Assembly (NCBI GenBank): GCA_964473155.1
Contig: CAYYNT010000070.1
Coordinates: 1-24,669 of the forward strand
Reading direction: 5' to 3'
Length of the DNA stretch: 24,669 bases
Source of the DNA: JAJFUG01 sp964473155
GTDB taxonomy: Bacteria; Gemmatimonadota; Glassbacteria; GWA2-58-10
How positions within the stretch are numbered: position 1 is the first letter of the stretch; each line of letters opens with the position of its first letter. This document shows positions 6,844 through 14,638 of this stretch, one piece after another. The notes below the pieces were generated by a model. It did no database searches and was not told where the DNA came from. It saw only the letters and a program-made list of their open reading frames with translations. Both the position numbers and the translations under genes were made by a program.

Positions 6844-7539
6844 TTACTCCGGTATCTGGTCCACAGGAATGTAAACGCGATAGAACGGGTTGAACTCGAT
6901 GTTGTTCGCTCCGGACGTTATTTTCACCTTGCCGTCGAATGGCTGAATCGCCAGGATACTGTCCGCCGTGGACAGGCTGAAAAGCTGGCCGCTGCTGTTC
7001 ACCGGGAACAGCATGTTTTTAAACTCCATCATGCCCTTGTAATCACCGGCGAAAGCAGTTTTCAAGTCCACATGGACATCCCTGGATATCCAGTTGTTAT
7101 CCTTATAGTCCATGTGGCTGTCGAATGTAAGCTTGCCGCCCAGATAGAGCTTGCCATTGTCCGAATAGTTATAGAAAGTCAGGTCGAATTTCAGATCCAC
7201 CCCATCTATTGTGTTGCCGGACAGCTCGCTGAAACCTTCCGTGGTCGCGTAACCGTAATTATAGCCTTCGATGCGCTGGCTCGAAAGATAGTCCTCGGCG
7301 GATATCATGGTCAGGAAGGCCTTGTTATAGACCGCGTAAATCACCTTAAAGATATCCTCGCAGGCGCTTTTCTTATTCTGCTCGGTGATGACGGTATTGG
7401 CCATGCCGCTGCCCATTGTCAGACTGCCGCCCGCATCGCCTGCCTCGCCTGGAGAGACAGTGTCATCATTCTTTCCACCGCAGGCGGTCATAAGAGCGAC
7501 GGTCAGCATACAGAGCAGAAAACGGGATTTCATAATCAT
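6844..7539 (-). CDS. Array lipoprotein L7 (unrecognised family)
   Basis: The gene encodes 231 residues and is the last gene of the receptor-lipoprotein array. GGAGA lies 6 nt upstream of ATG 7539; a second ATG two codons later is possible. The lipoprotein signal ends MTA/C at Cys20, followed by GGKNDD. Family features: GGSLTMGSGMANT (38-50), YNYGY (93-97, replacing the Y-S-G-Y of its relatives), TFYNYSDNGKLYLGGKL (121-137), AFAGDYKGMMEF (162-173) and FNPFYR (216-221). It ends IPVDQIPE and lacks the VCPxY tail and paired cysteines of L4 and L5. It is the most diverged of the L4-L7 subfamily. An inverted repeat (7599-7630) lies before it and might lower its expression. No known domain is recognised. 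Confidence 0.8.
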   Translation of the reverse strand: MIMKSRFLLCMLTVALMTACGGKNDDTVSPGEAGDAGGSLTMGSGMANTVITEQNKKSACEDIFKVIYAVYNKAFLTMISAEDYLSSQRIEGYNYGYATTEGFSELSGNTIDGVDLKFDLTFYNYSDNGKLYLGGKLTFDSHMDYKDNNWISRDVHVDLKTAFAGDYKGMMEFKNMLFPVNSSGQLFSLSTADSILAIQPFDGKVKITSGANNIEFNPFYRVYIPVDQIPE

Positions 7540-7598
7540 CCGGTATCTCCAGTGCTGTTGAAAGACAGGGATAGTGGCATAAAAGGCTGGCCCGATAA

Positions 7599-7630
7599 AG
7601 GCACGTTGCGGTTAAAATACTACCGTGCCT
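7599..7630 (-). terminator. Intra-array hairpin between L6 and L7
   Basis: AGGCACG (7599-7605) and CGTGCCT (7624-7630) form a perfect 7-bp stem with an inner GGT/ACC pairing. On the transcribed minus strand it is followed by TTTAT. This could be a leaky terminator or an mRNA processing or stability element within the operon. Confidence 0.35.
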
Positions 7631-7667
7631 GGTATCAGGGAAGCCTCTTTTCAGTTACAATATTCCG

Positions 7668-8357
7668 TCAAAACGGAACCGGCAGCCTGTAATAAGGGTT
7701 GAAACGTATACTCGTACCACTGTATTTCAGAGTCTGGCTGCCTTCAACCGCATAGTAGCGCAGATCGGCGGTGGAGGCGTAGACGCTGGTGATCAGGCCG
7801 GATGAATCTATCGGAAGCCGCATGGAGTTGTATTCCACCGCGCCGGTATAGTTTCCGGCGAACGCCAGGCCATCGTTCAGAACTATCCTGATCGAGGAAA
7901 TATCGCCTCCCTGAGCGACAAGATAACCGCTTGCACCCAATTCGCCGCCCATGAAAACGGAACCGGAATCGGAAAAGTCAAAGAAAGTAATTTTAAAATT
8001 GAAATCCACAGTCTTGTTGTCCGCACGAATGTCTTTAAGTCCCTGGACCTGAACATAACCGGAGTAAGAGCCGCTGATACGAGTGATCGCAAGAGAGTCC
8101 ACGGTCTGTGGAGTATTTGCGATCCCGCCCAGGGAACGCAGGCAGAGACCGTAGATTTCAGAGTTCAGTATCTGGCAGATCGGCAGCTTGGTTTCCTCGG
8201 AAACAGGCGTATTGGCCCTGCCGGAGCCCAGTGTCAGGCTGCCGCCGTATTCAGTGGCATTCTGGTCCGAGGAAAGCGGGTCTCCGCGGTCCCCGCCACA
8301 GGCAAGCGCCAGAACAACCAGTAATAAAGAGACGAAGCGCAGGTAATTAATTCTCAC
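7668..8357 (-). CDS. Array lipoprotein L6 (unrecognised family), shortened tail
   Basis: The gene encodes 229 residues from a GTG start at 8357 with AGGAAA upstream. Signal cleavage is at ALA/C, Cys20, followed by GGDRGDP. Features: YGGSLTLGSGRANT (37-50), YSGY (98-101), FFDFSDSGSVFMGGEL (125-140), AFAGNYTGAVEY (165-176) and RFNPYYRL (218-225). Its closest relative is its neighbour L5, about three-quarters identical by eye over residues 21-140. It stops at PVPF where L5 continues with DPLDTIPAVCPTY. Dropping one T from the run of four T just before the stop would extend it by DGIL, so a late frameshift is possible. The cysteine found at 185-187 in L4 and L5 is a serine here. Function unknown. 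Confidence 0.82.
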   Translation of the reverse strand: MRINYLRFVSLLLVVLALACGGDRGDPLSSDQNATEYGGSLTLGSGRANTPVSEETKLPICQILNSEIYGLCLRSLGGIANTPQTVDSLAITRISGSYSGYVQVQGLKDIRADNKTVDFNFKITFFDFSDSGSVFMGGELGASGYLVAQGGDISSIRIVLNDGLAFAGNYTGAVEYNSMRLPIDSSGLITSVYASTADLRYYAVEGSQTLKYSGTSIRFNPYYRLPVPF

Positions 8358-8458
8358 TGAGCTTTTCCTGTCATGAATGTTTCGATGGAGGCCGAATCAT
8401 TCTCACTGTCACGTGGAAATATAACTTGGCTCAAAGAGCGGAGAAAGAACGTCGCCCC

Positions 8459-9175
8459 CTAATAAGTCGGGCAGACCGCTGGAATCGTATCCAGGGGATC
8501 GTAGAGTCTGTAATAAGGATTGAAACGGATGCGTGTATCACCGTGAATCAATGTCTGGCTCCCTTCGTTAGGGAAATCCTTCAGCTCCATGAAGCGGGCG
8601 TCGACGCGGGTGAGAGTTTCGCACACGTTGATCGGCAGCCGCATCGTATTGTACTCCACTGCGCCCTTATAGTTCCCGGCGAACTCAAGGCCGTCGCTTA
8701 TAACCAGCCTGAAAATTTTGTATGAGGCTCCATCCGCAACGTAGCCTTTGAAGTTCAGCTCTCCGCCCATGAATACGAACCCGGAATCGGAGAAATCATA
8801 GAAGGTCAGCCGCATATCGAAATCACTGGTCTTGTTGTCATCACGCAGGTCCATGTATCCCCGGGCCTGAACATAACCCGAATATCTGCCGCTTATGCGG
8901 GTTACAGGGATGGAGTCCACGGTCTGCTGGGTGTTGGCTATTCCATTCAGGGTGCGGAGGAAGAGGCCATAAAGCTCGGAGTTCAGTATCTGGCAGATAG
9001 GCAGGCTGGTTGCCTCCGAGACAGGCGTGTTCGCCCGGCTGGCCCCCAGGGTCAGGCTGCCGCCGTATCCGGTGGCGTTCTGCCCTGTGGAAACAGGGTC
9101 TCCCCGGTCGCCGCCGCAGGCTGCCATGAGAGCCAATGTCAGCACAGCCGATAAAACAAGAAGATTCTTTTTCAT
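8459..9175 (-). CDS. Array lipoprotein L5 (unrecognised family)
   Basis: The gene encodes 238 residues; GGAGATAGG precedes ATG 9175. Signal cleavage is at MAA/C, Cys20, followed by GGDRGDP. Features: YGGSLTLGASRANT (37-50), YSGY (98-101), FYDFSDSGFVFMGGEL (125-140), EFAGNYKGAVEY (164-175), RLPINVCETL (179-188), RFNPYYRL (217-224), and the tail DPLDTIPAVCPTY. Cys185 and Cys235 occur together here and at the same places in L4, but in no other array member, which suggests a disulfide pinning the C-terminal tail. A further cysteine (Cys61) is shared with L4, L6 and L7. The gene is preceded by a 247-nt gap, the longest in the array. Confidence 0.83.
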   Translation of the reverse strand: MKKNLLVLSAVLTLALMAACGGDRGDPVSTGQNATGYGGSLTLGASRANTPVSEATSLPICQILNSELYGLFLRTLNGIANTQQTVDSIPVTRISGRYSGYVQARGYMDLRDDNKTSDFDMRLTFYDFSDSGFVFMGGELNFKGYVADGASYKIFRLVISDGLEFAGNYKGAVEYNTMRLPINVCETLTRVDARFMELKDFPNEGSQTLIHGDTRIRFNPYYRLYDPLDTIPAVCPTY

Positions 9176-9422
9176 CCTATCTCCACAGTATATAACCTGT
9201 CAGGGCCTGAAACCATGGACGCTCAATCCGCCGTAAAAAGGCCACATCAATATCGTAAAGGTGAAGGCGTGCACGCAACTTCTTTTCACTATCAAGAATG
9301 AATTAATCAAGCTTTACAGGCCGCAGGTCAGAAACTGGCGCTCTCGCTTGAGCATCCTGTCTGAACCACGCAGTTATGATTTTCCTTAAAATTTCAAGGC
9401 AACTTGCCGGTCCATATCCGGA

Positions 9423-10145
9423 TCAATAATTTGGGCACACCGGAGGTATAGTGTCATCCGGATTGAGCATCTTTATATAGGGGTTGAAATGGAAACGTGT
9501 ATCACCGTAGAGCAGGGTCTGGTTTCCAGTCCAGTCAAATTCTCGCAATTCGCGTTCTCGGGCCTCGGCGCTGGTCAGCTCGTTGCAGGTGTTGATCGGA
9601 AGGCGGAAGTACTCGTATTCCATGGCGCCTTTGTATTTGCCCGCAAAAGCCAGCGCCCCGTTAAGGATCAGCCTGACTCTGTATATCTCTCCGTCTTCGT
9701 CTGAAATCACGTAACCCTCCGCGCTCGGCGAGCCGCCCATGAAAAGCAGGCCCGTATCTGAATAATCGTACAGAGTGAACTGGAAATCGTAATCCAGGGT
9801 CCTTGTACCGGGACGCAGAGTCTTGCTTCCCTGCACCATGGCGTAGCCTGAGTAAGACCCGATGATACGCATTACCGGAAGGGAGTCCATAACCTGCGTA
9901 GTGGCCGTGATTTCTCTCAGGGTCCGGACGAAAAGACCGTAAACCTCGGAGTTCACTACGTCGCAGACTTTAAGCTTGTTTGCATCCGATGGCGTAGTGT
10001 TGGCCAGCCCTGTCCCCAGAGTGAGTTTTCCGCCGTAGACGGTGGCGTCCTGGCTGGTCGAGGTCGGGTCACTGCGGCCGCCGCAGGAGAAACAGGCCAG
10101 AATTATCAGACAGAGCAGGATGGACCGGACACGTAGATAATCCAT
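9423..10145 (-). CDS. Array lipoprotein L4 (unrecognised family)
   Basis: The gene encodes 240 residues. ATG 10145 is chosen because the lipoprotein signal starts there (MDYLRVRSILLCLIILAC) with AGGGAA upstream; a longer frame reaching 10283 would overlap L3 and add an unsuited N-terminus. The lipidated cysteine is Cys18 (ILA/C) or Cys21. Features: YGGKLTLGTGLANT (37-50), YSGY (98-101), LYDYSDTGLLFMGG (125-138), AFAGKYKGAMEY (166-177), RLPINTCNEL (181-190), and the tail ending DDTIPPVCPNY. Cys187 and Cys237 form the putative pair shared with L5. The L4 group (L4-L7) is distinct from L1-L3 in its N-terminal box and in the GGEL-type box. Function unknown. Confidence 0.82.
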   Translation of the reverse strand: MDYLRVRSILLCLIILACFSCGGRSDPTSTSQDATVYGGKLTLGTGLANTTPSDANKLKVCDVVNSEVYGLFVRTLREITATTQVMDSLPVMRIIGSYSGYAMVQGSKTLRPGTRTLDYDFQFTLYDYSDTGLLFMGGSPSAEGYVISDEDGEIYRVRLILNGALAFAGKYKGAMEYEYFRLPINTCNELTSAEARERELREFDWTGNQTLLYGDTRFHFNPYIKMLNPDDTIPPVCPNY

Positions 10146-10200
10146 TATAGGATTCCCTGCGTCAAGTGATGGATAATATGATCTAAAAAATACGCAGCGT

Positions 10201-10875
10201 TCAATAGAAAGGCGTGAATTCGAATTCGCTCTTTTCGGTTTTGAAAAACAATTTTCCCCGGGGGTAGAAACTCGATGGCACACTATCTAAATCACTGAAT
10301 ACGCTTTCGGCGGAGACGAGCTCTCCGGACGGCCTGACCGGCAGAAGAAGGTTGACGTATTCTATCCGCCCTTTCCAGTCACCCTTGAAATCCAATGCAC
10401 CGTTGAATAAAGAATGTCCAAAACGCCATTCCTGACCCACCTGCCAGAGACGCGAAGTAATCTCCACTTCACCATTCAGCAGAATATTGCCGGTGATAGA
10501 GAAAGACTCGAAGAAGACAGTCATTTTATACTCATTGATCAGGCTGTCCGAGGTCAGGACCGCTGAACCCGAGATCAAAGTATATCCTGAATAATCGCCC
10601 TGGGACCGCAGGTTAACGAGTCGCAGGTCCTGCGTCCTAGCCAGAGCCATTGCCGCATCCCATTGGGCGGTGTAAGCCTCCAGAGTGACTTCATCGAAAA
10701 CCTTCACCATGTTAGTTGAGTCGACGATAATATTCGGTCGCGCGGCGATACCCGGCAGATCGAGTCCTCCAGCCGTGTCATCCTCACCCAACAAGTCGGA
10801 GCGGCCGTGGCTGCAGGCAGCCAGGACTGGGAGCAGCAGACTGATCAGTGAGAATCCGGTGCGCGTGTAGGTCAT
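10201..10875 (-). CDS. Array lipoprotein L3 (unrecognised family)
   Basis: The gene encodes 224 residues from ATG 10875. Signal cleavage is at LAA/C, Cys21, followed by SHGRSDLLGEDDT. From the residue before the cysteine through the PG at 41-42 the coding DNA is identical, base for base, to that of L2 (70 nt), although the rest of the two proteins has diverged. Later features: GDYSGY (93-98), FFESFSITGNILLNGEVEI (121-139), LDFKGDWKGRIEY (161-173), LLPVRPSGELVSAES, and the terminal FTPFY. There is no C-terminal tail after the F-x-P-F-Y motif. It belongs to the L1-L3 subfamily. Function unknown. Confidence 0.82.
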   Translation of the reverse strand: MTYTRTGFSLISLLLPVLAACSHGRSDLLGEDDTAGGLDLPGIAARPNIIVDSTNMVKVFDEVTLEAYTAQWDAAMALARTQDLRLVNLRSQGDYSGYTLISGSAVLTSDSLINEYKMTVFFESFSITGNILLNGEVEITSRLWQVGQEWRFGHSLFNGALDFKGDWKGRIEYVNLLLPVRPSGELVSAESVFSDLDSVPSSFYPRGKLFFKTEKSEFEFTPFY

Positions 10876-10924
10876 CGGTACTCTCGGACGGAGATTAATA
10901 GATACGACAAGGAATAAGCTTTAT

Positions 10925-11599
10925 TCAATTGTATGGATAAAACTTGAATCTGCTGTCACCGGACCATAATACCACCAGTCCGGGCGGGTAGAATTCAATA
11001 GGCAGCGTGTCGACCTGCGCGTTAAAAATGACAGATGGTATCAGCTTTCCCAGGGAGTCAACCGGGATATGGACACTGACATACTGAACTTCGCCCTTCC
11101 AGTCACCCCTGAATCCCACCTTGCCGTCAATTGTCAAGTCCCCATACGTCCATTTCCCATTCAGCGGCATTAAGCGGAAATTCATCGACAAATCGCCGTC
11201 CAATAAAAGTCTGCCAAAGATTGAGAATGCCGTGAACGTGGTTTTCAAATCGTAGTCAAAGATATAGCGGTCCTGGATGAACGCGGAGGAGCCGGAGGTG
11301 ATCGCATGCCCGTTGTAATCGCCGAGCGTCCGCCATTGGCTGATTTTCGGGTTCTGCTTCCTTTCCAGGGCGTCCGCTGTGGCTTGGACCGCGGTATAAG
11401 CCTCGGAGCTCACCAGATCAAAGACCTTGAGCACTTCGGTCTGAACCACCGGACTGCCGGACCATTGTCGGTTACCCGGCAGATCGAGTCCTCCAGCCGT
11501 GTCATCCTCACCCAACAAGTCGGAGCGGCCGTGGCTGCAGGCGAGAAAGGGTATCAGAACAAGGCTGAAAACGGTAAGCCGCGCGAGAATGTTTTTCAT
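10925..11599 (-). CDS. Array lipoprotein L2 (unrecognised family)
   Basis: The gene encodes 224 residues; GAGGAAAG lies upstream of ATG 11599. Signal cleavage is at FLA/C, Cys21, followed by SHGRSDLLGEDDT, a segment whose DNA is identical to that of L3. Features in order: GDYNGH (93-98, with His in place of the usual Tyr), TFTAFSIFGRLLLDGDL (121-137), VGFRGDWKGEVQY (161-173), IPVDSLGKLIPS, and a terminal FYPYN in place of FNPYY. The DUF-like core is all-beta in appearance, with alternating hydrophobic residues. Function unknown; as a lipoprotein it should sit in the outer membrane. Confidence 0.82.
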   Translation of the reverse strand: MKNILARLTVFSLVLIPFLACSHGRSDLLGEDDTAGGLDLPGNRQWSGSPVVQTEVLKVFDLVSSEAYTAVQATADALERKQNPKISQWRTLGDYNGHAITSGSSAFIQDRYIFDYDLKTTFTAFSIFGRLLLDGDLSMNFRLMPLNGKWTYGDLTIDGKVGFRGDWKGEVQYVSVHIPVDSLGKLIPSVIFNAQVDTLPIEFYPPGLVVLWSGDSRFKFYPYN

Positions 11600-11660
11600 T
11601 GACGGCTTTCCTCTACAGACGTTTTTTTGGAAACGGCTCGTAGTGGACTGGCAGGGCTAA

Positions 11661-12368
11661 TCAGAAATAGAAAGGATTAAAGTAGAACTCTCCATTGTTC
11701 GATTTTATTGACACGTTTCCGCTCTGTCCATATAAGGGATCAAAGCTCCCCGGTATTGTGTCCACTTTGGCCGCGACCAGGACGGCATTAAAAAGCTCCC
11801 CGTTCTGCTTGAACGGCACCGGCATTTTGAGGTACTCGATACGCCCATTCCAGTCTCCTTTAAAATCCAGCGCGCCGTTGAGTCGGGTGTGACCCCAGCG
11901 ATACCATCCCCAGGCCTGCTCCATCTGCGAATGAATCGTCAATTCGCCGTCCAGCAATATTCTGCCGGTGTTCGAGAAGGACTTGAAAGTGACTACAATA
12001 TCAAACCAGTGCAAGTAAACCGCGTCCAGTCCATGGCTTAAGCTGTCCTGAAACAGGACCTTCGATCCGGAACTCAAAGTGTAGCCGCAATAAGCGCCCA
12101 ATGTCCTGAGGCTGTCGACATCCTTGTGCCTGGTTTCTGAAAGGTCTCTCGCCGCATTCAATGCGGCGGTATAGACCTCCGCGCTTATCTGATCGAAAGC
12201 CTCCAGCCGGGTGGAATAGTCGACTTTGTTGTTAGGCAGTGCGTCGATACCCGGTGTTTCAAGATCTCCGGCCGGGGCATCCGTGCCAAAGGGGTCGGCG
12301 CCGCCTCCGCCGCAGCCGGACAATACAGTGAGAACAGCGAAGACCATGATGCTCAGCCGGTGGCTCAT
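11661..12368 (-). CDS. Array lipoprotein L1 (unrecognised family)
   Basis: The gene encodes 235 residues and is the first gene after the TonB receptor, 35 nt downstream of its stop. ATG 12368 is chosen because AGGAGG lies 5 nt upstream and the signal peptide starts there (MSHRLSIMVFAVLTVLSGC); seven extra upstream codons are unlikely. The lipidated residue is Cys19, followed by GGGGADP. Features: AGDLETPGIDALPN (33-46), AYCGY (92-96), TFKSFSNTGRILLDGEL (127-143), LDFKGDWNGRIEY (167-179), PFKQNGELFNA (185-195) and a terminal YFNPFYF. It carries an insertion of about six residues before the TFKSFS box relative to L2 and L3. Position next to the receptor makes it the best candidate for a direct receptor partner. 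Confidence 0.82.
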   Translation of the reverse strand: MSHRLSIMVFAVLTVLSGCGGGGADPFGTDAPAGDLETPGIDALPNNKVDYSTRLEAFDQISAEVYTAALNAARDLSETRHKDVDSLRTLGAYCGYTLSSGSKVLFQDSLSHGLDAVYLHWFDIVVTFKSFSNTGRILLDGELTIHSQMEQAWGWYRWGHTRLNGALDFKGDWNGRIEYLKMPVPFKQNGELFNAVLVAAKVDTIPGSFDPLYGQSGNVSIKSNNGEFYFNPFYF

Positions 12369-12403
12369 GCCAGCCTCCTCTGAAAGCATTCAGGCTCGAC
12401 AGT

Positions 12404-14629
12404 TCACCATTGCTTGTTGTGGTCCCAGGTCTCAAGTGTGAAGCCGAGGAAGAAATAAGTCCCCGGCGTGCCCGCGCCCTCGGTGAAACCGTAGATGTTG
12501 GGATCGTTATTCAGCAGGTTGTTCACGCCGCAGTACATTTCAAATGTTTCGTTGAAGCGTTTCGAGGCGAAAAGATGCACCAGGGAATAGCCATCCGCCC
12601 TGTAGCTGTCGCTGATCATGCGCGTTCCGACCGAGGCCAGGCGCACTCCGGCCTTGAAACCTTTCTTGGCCTCTTCCCAGCGCAATTCAGCCGTATTCAG
12701 GATATCCGGCTTGTTGAGCAGCCGCCGTCCGGTGGTTTTGTCCTCTGTCTCCATCACTGTTGCATCGTCGCTGAAAATGAGTTTTTCCGTAATCCGGACC
12801 GTGGCGCTGAGCTCGAATCCCTGGCTCAGGGCCTCGGCCACGTTGCCGTACTGCAGCACCGGACGGACCCAGGGGTTCTCAACCCTGGTATTGCCCGTGC
12901 TGAGCGTGTCGTATCCGGTCTGCACCGGATTGATCATGTCGCTCAGGTCGTTACGGAAATAGCGGACATCCCCCCTGGCCCGCCAGAATTCGCCCTCGAT
13001 GCCGATTTCCCAGGAATTCGATTTTTCCTCCTGGAGGTTGATGTTCGGCAGGATCAGGCTTTCCTTGCTCGGATTCTCGATATACAGCTCGTAGATGCTG
13101 GGAGCGCGCACTCCCCGCCCGTAGCTGCCCTTTAGGCGCAACTGTTCGAGCAGGGTCAGGGTGAAACTGGCCTTGGGGCTGAAAGTGGTTCCGAACTGGG
13201 AATGATCATCCAGCCTGGCCCCCAGCACCATCACGAACAGTTTGTGCGGCTGGAAGATATTCTGCAGGAAGGCGGCGGTGTTGCGCACCTCGTGGTAGCT
13301 CGAGTTGTCGGTCCGCTCTTCCCAGCGGGTTTCCGCGCCCAGGCTAAGACGGTTGCCGGCCGGGAGTTTCTGGGTCACGCGCGCCTCGACCTGCTTCAAT
13401 ATCTGTTCAAGCTCGTAATCCTGGTCGCTTCCGGTATAAGGATTCGTGACATCGCCGTAAATTTCCGGATCGATGCCGATGCCGGTGTCGAACTGATAGT
13501 AGTTGCCGCGCAGGGTGAACTCGGTCTGCTCCGGGATGACATAATCGTATTCCAGGAAGAACGACTTTCGATTGTCATCTGTCTTCCGGATGCCGTTGCC
13601 CCAGTCGTAAGGACGCATGCCACGCCGCCGGACCAGGGATTTCTCGAATCCACCCTGGATGAGCTGCCGTCCGGTAAGGTCCATCGACAGGTCGATTCCG
13701 CCGGAGCGCAGGCTTTTCCGGTCCCCGTCAGTCCAGGGAGTCTCCTTGTAGCGGTCGAACTTGCTCTCATGGTCGAAACAGGCGAACAGCGAGTAGCTGA
13801 ACTGGCCGACCCGCTCGGCCATATAACCCTTGAGGAACGGATTCTGGTCCTCGCCGTACTTGCTCTGCCCGTAGCGGACCGAAACTCCTGCCACCATGTC
13901 ATCCGGCGGCTTCTTGGTGATAATGTTGATCACACCGCCGATAGCGTCCGACCCGTATAGAGCGCTGCTGGGGCCTCGCACTATTTCGATCCGCTGGATC
14001 ATGGCCGTGGGCAGATCATCCAGGTTTACATTCTCGCGCAGCCCGGCTGCCACCCGCCGTCCGTTGATCAGGATAAGCGTGTGAGTCGTGCGCAATCCGC
14101 GCAGGCTGGCCGAGAGCGAGCGCTCATCGTCGCCCTGAAGATAGAGGCTCTGCGCGTCCATCAGGGCATCGGCCACTGTCAGCGCACCCATCTCCTGTAT
14201 CGTCTCCTCGCTGATGATCTCCACCGCCGAGGGGATGACCTTTATGTCCATCGGGACAATTGTGGCGGTGACCGAAACCCTGGGCACGGAATCGCTGACC
14301 TCCACCGCGGGGAGCGGGATTACCACTTCCTTAAGTTCGAACCTGACTGTCACGATCTGATCCGCCGCGACAAACAACCGCTCGGTGCGGGTGGCATATC
14401 CGGTCATCCAGGCGATCACCTGGCAATAACCAGCGGGCGCGTTTGTAATTTCAAACTTTCCATCCGGCAGGGTGACTGCCCCCAGTTTCGTACCGCGAAC
14501 TGTTACCTGCGCCCCTTTGAGCGGTTGACCGGTTTCAGTCAGCACTGTACCGCGGATTGTGCCGACACCGGCAGCGGCCGCGGGGACAGCGGCTGCCGTC
14601 AAGAGAATCATCAGTAATCCACGTAGCAT
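12404..14629 (-). CDS. TonB-dependent outer-membrane receptor
   Basis: The gene encodes 741 residues. It imports an unknown ligand across the outer membrane using TonB energy. ATG 14629 is preferred because AAGGGA lies 8 nt upstream; ATG 14638 would add three residues. A signal peptide (about 1-20) is followed by a carboxypeptidase-regulatory-like domain (GTIRGTVLTETGQPLKGAQV, to about 100), then the plug (about 125-240: SLRGLRTTHTLILINGRRV, IQRIEIVRGPSSALYGSDAI, GGVINIITKK) and a barrel to the end. The C-terminal strand reads TYFFLGFTLETWDHNKQW, ending in Trp rather than Phe. Plug and barrel resemble the BtuB/CirA/HmuR class of siderophore, vitamin or haem receptors rather than SusC, which is longer. 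No cobalamin riboswitch is seen upstream. It heads an operon-like array with seven lipoproteins. Confidence 0.93.
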   Translation of the reverse strand: MLRGLLMILLTAAAVPAAAAGVGTIRGTVLTETGQPLKGAQVTVRGTKLGAVTLPDGKFEITNAPAGYCQVIAWMTGYATRTERLFVAADQIVTVRFELKEVVIPLPAVEVSDSVPRVSVTATIVPMDIKVIPSAVEIISEETIQEMGALTVADALMDAQSLYLQGDDERSLSASLRGLRTTHTLILINGRRVAAGLRENVNLDDLPTAMIQRIEIVRGPSSALYGSDAIGGVINIITKKPPDDMVAGVSVRYGQSKYGEDQNPFLKGYMAERVGQFSYSLFACFDHESKFDRYKETPWTDGDRKSLRSGGIDLSMDLTGRQLIQGGFEKSLVRRRGMRPYDWGNGIRKTDDNRKSFFLEYDYVIPEQTEFTLRGNYYQFDTGIGIDPEIYGDVTNPYTGSDQDYELEQILKQVEARVTQKLPAGNRLSLGAETRWEERTDNSSYHEVRNTAAFLQNIFQPHKLFVMVLGARLDDHSQFGTTFSPKASFTLTLLEQLRLKGSYGRGVRAPSIYELYIENPSKESLILPNINLQEEKSNSWEIGIEGEFWRARGDVRYFRNDLSDMINPVQTGYDTLSTGNTRVENPWVRPVLQYGNVAEALSQGFELSATVRITEKLIFSDDATVMETEDKTTGRRLLNKPDILNTAELRWEEAKKGFKAGVRLASVGTRMISDSYRADGYSLVHLFASKRFNETFEMYCGVNNLLNNDPNIYGFTEGAGTPGTYFFLGFTLETWDHNKQW

Positions 14630-14638
14630 GGCAGGCAT

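Noticed and set aside
6745..7692. Plus-strand ORF of 315 codons
   Set aside because: It lies antisense to lipoprotein L7 and begins inside the strong terminator at 6752-6803; no ribosome binding site or recognisable protein pattern.
9423..10283. Longer reading of L4 starting at 10283
   Set aside because: It would overlap L3 by about 80 nt and place 46 unrelated residues before a complete lipoprotein signal peptide.
6844..12368. Bacteroidota-type surface lipoprotein export signal in L1-L7
   Set aside because: Acidic residues occur within the first dozen mature positions of all seven, but the spacing differs from the known export signal, so surface exposure is left as a possibility and not called.
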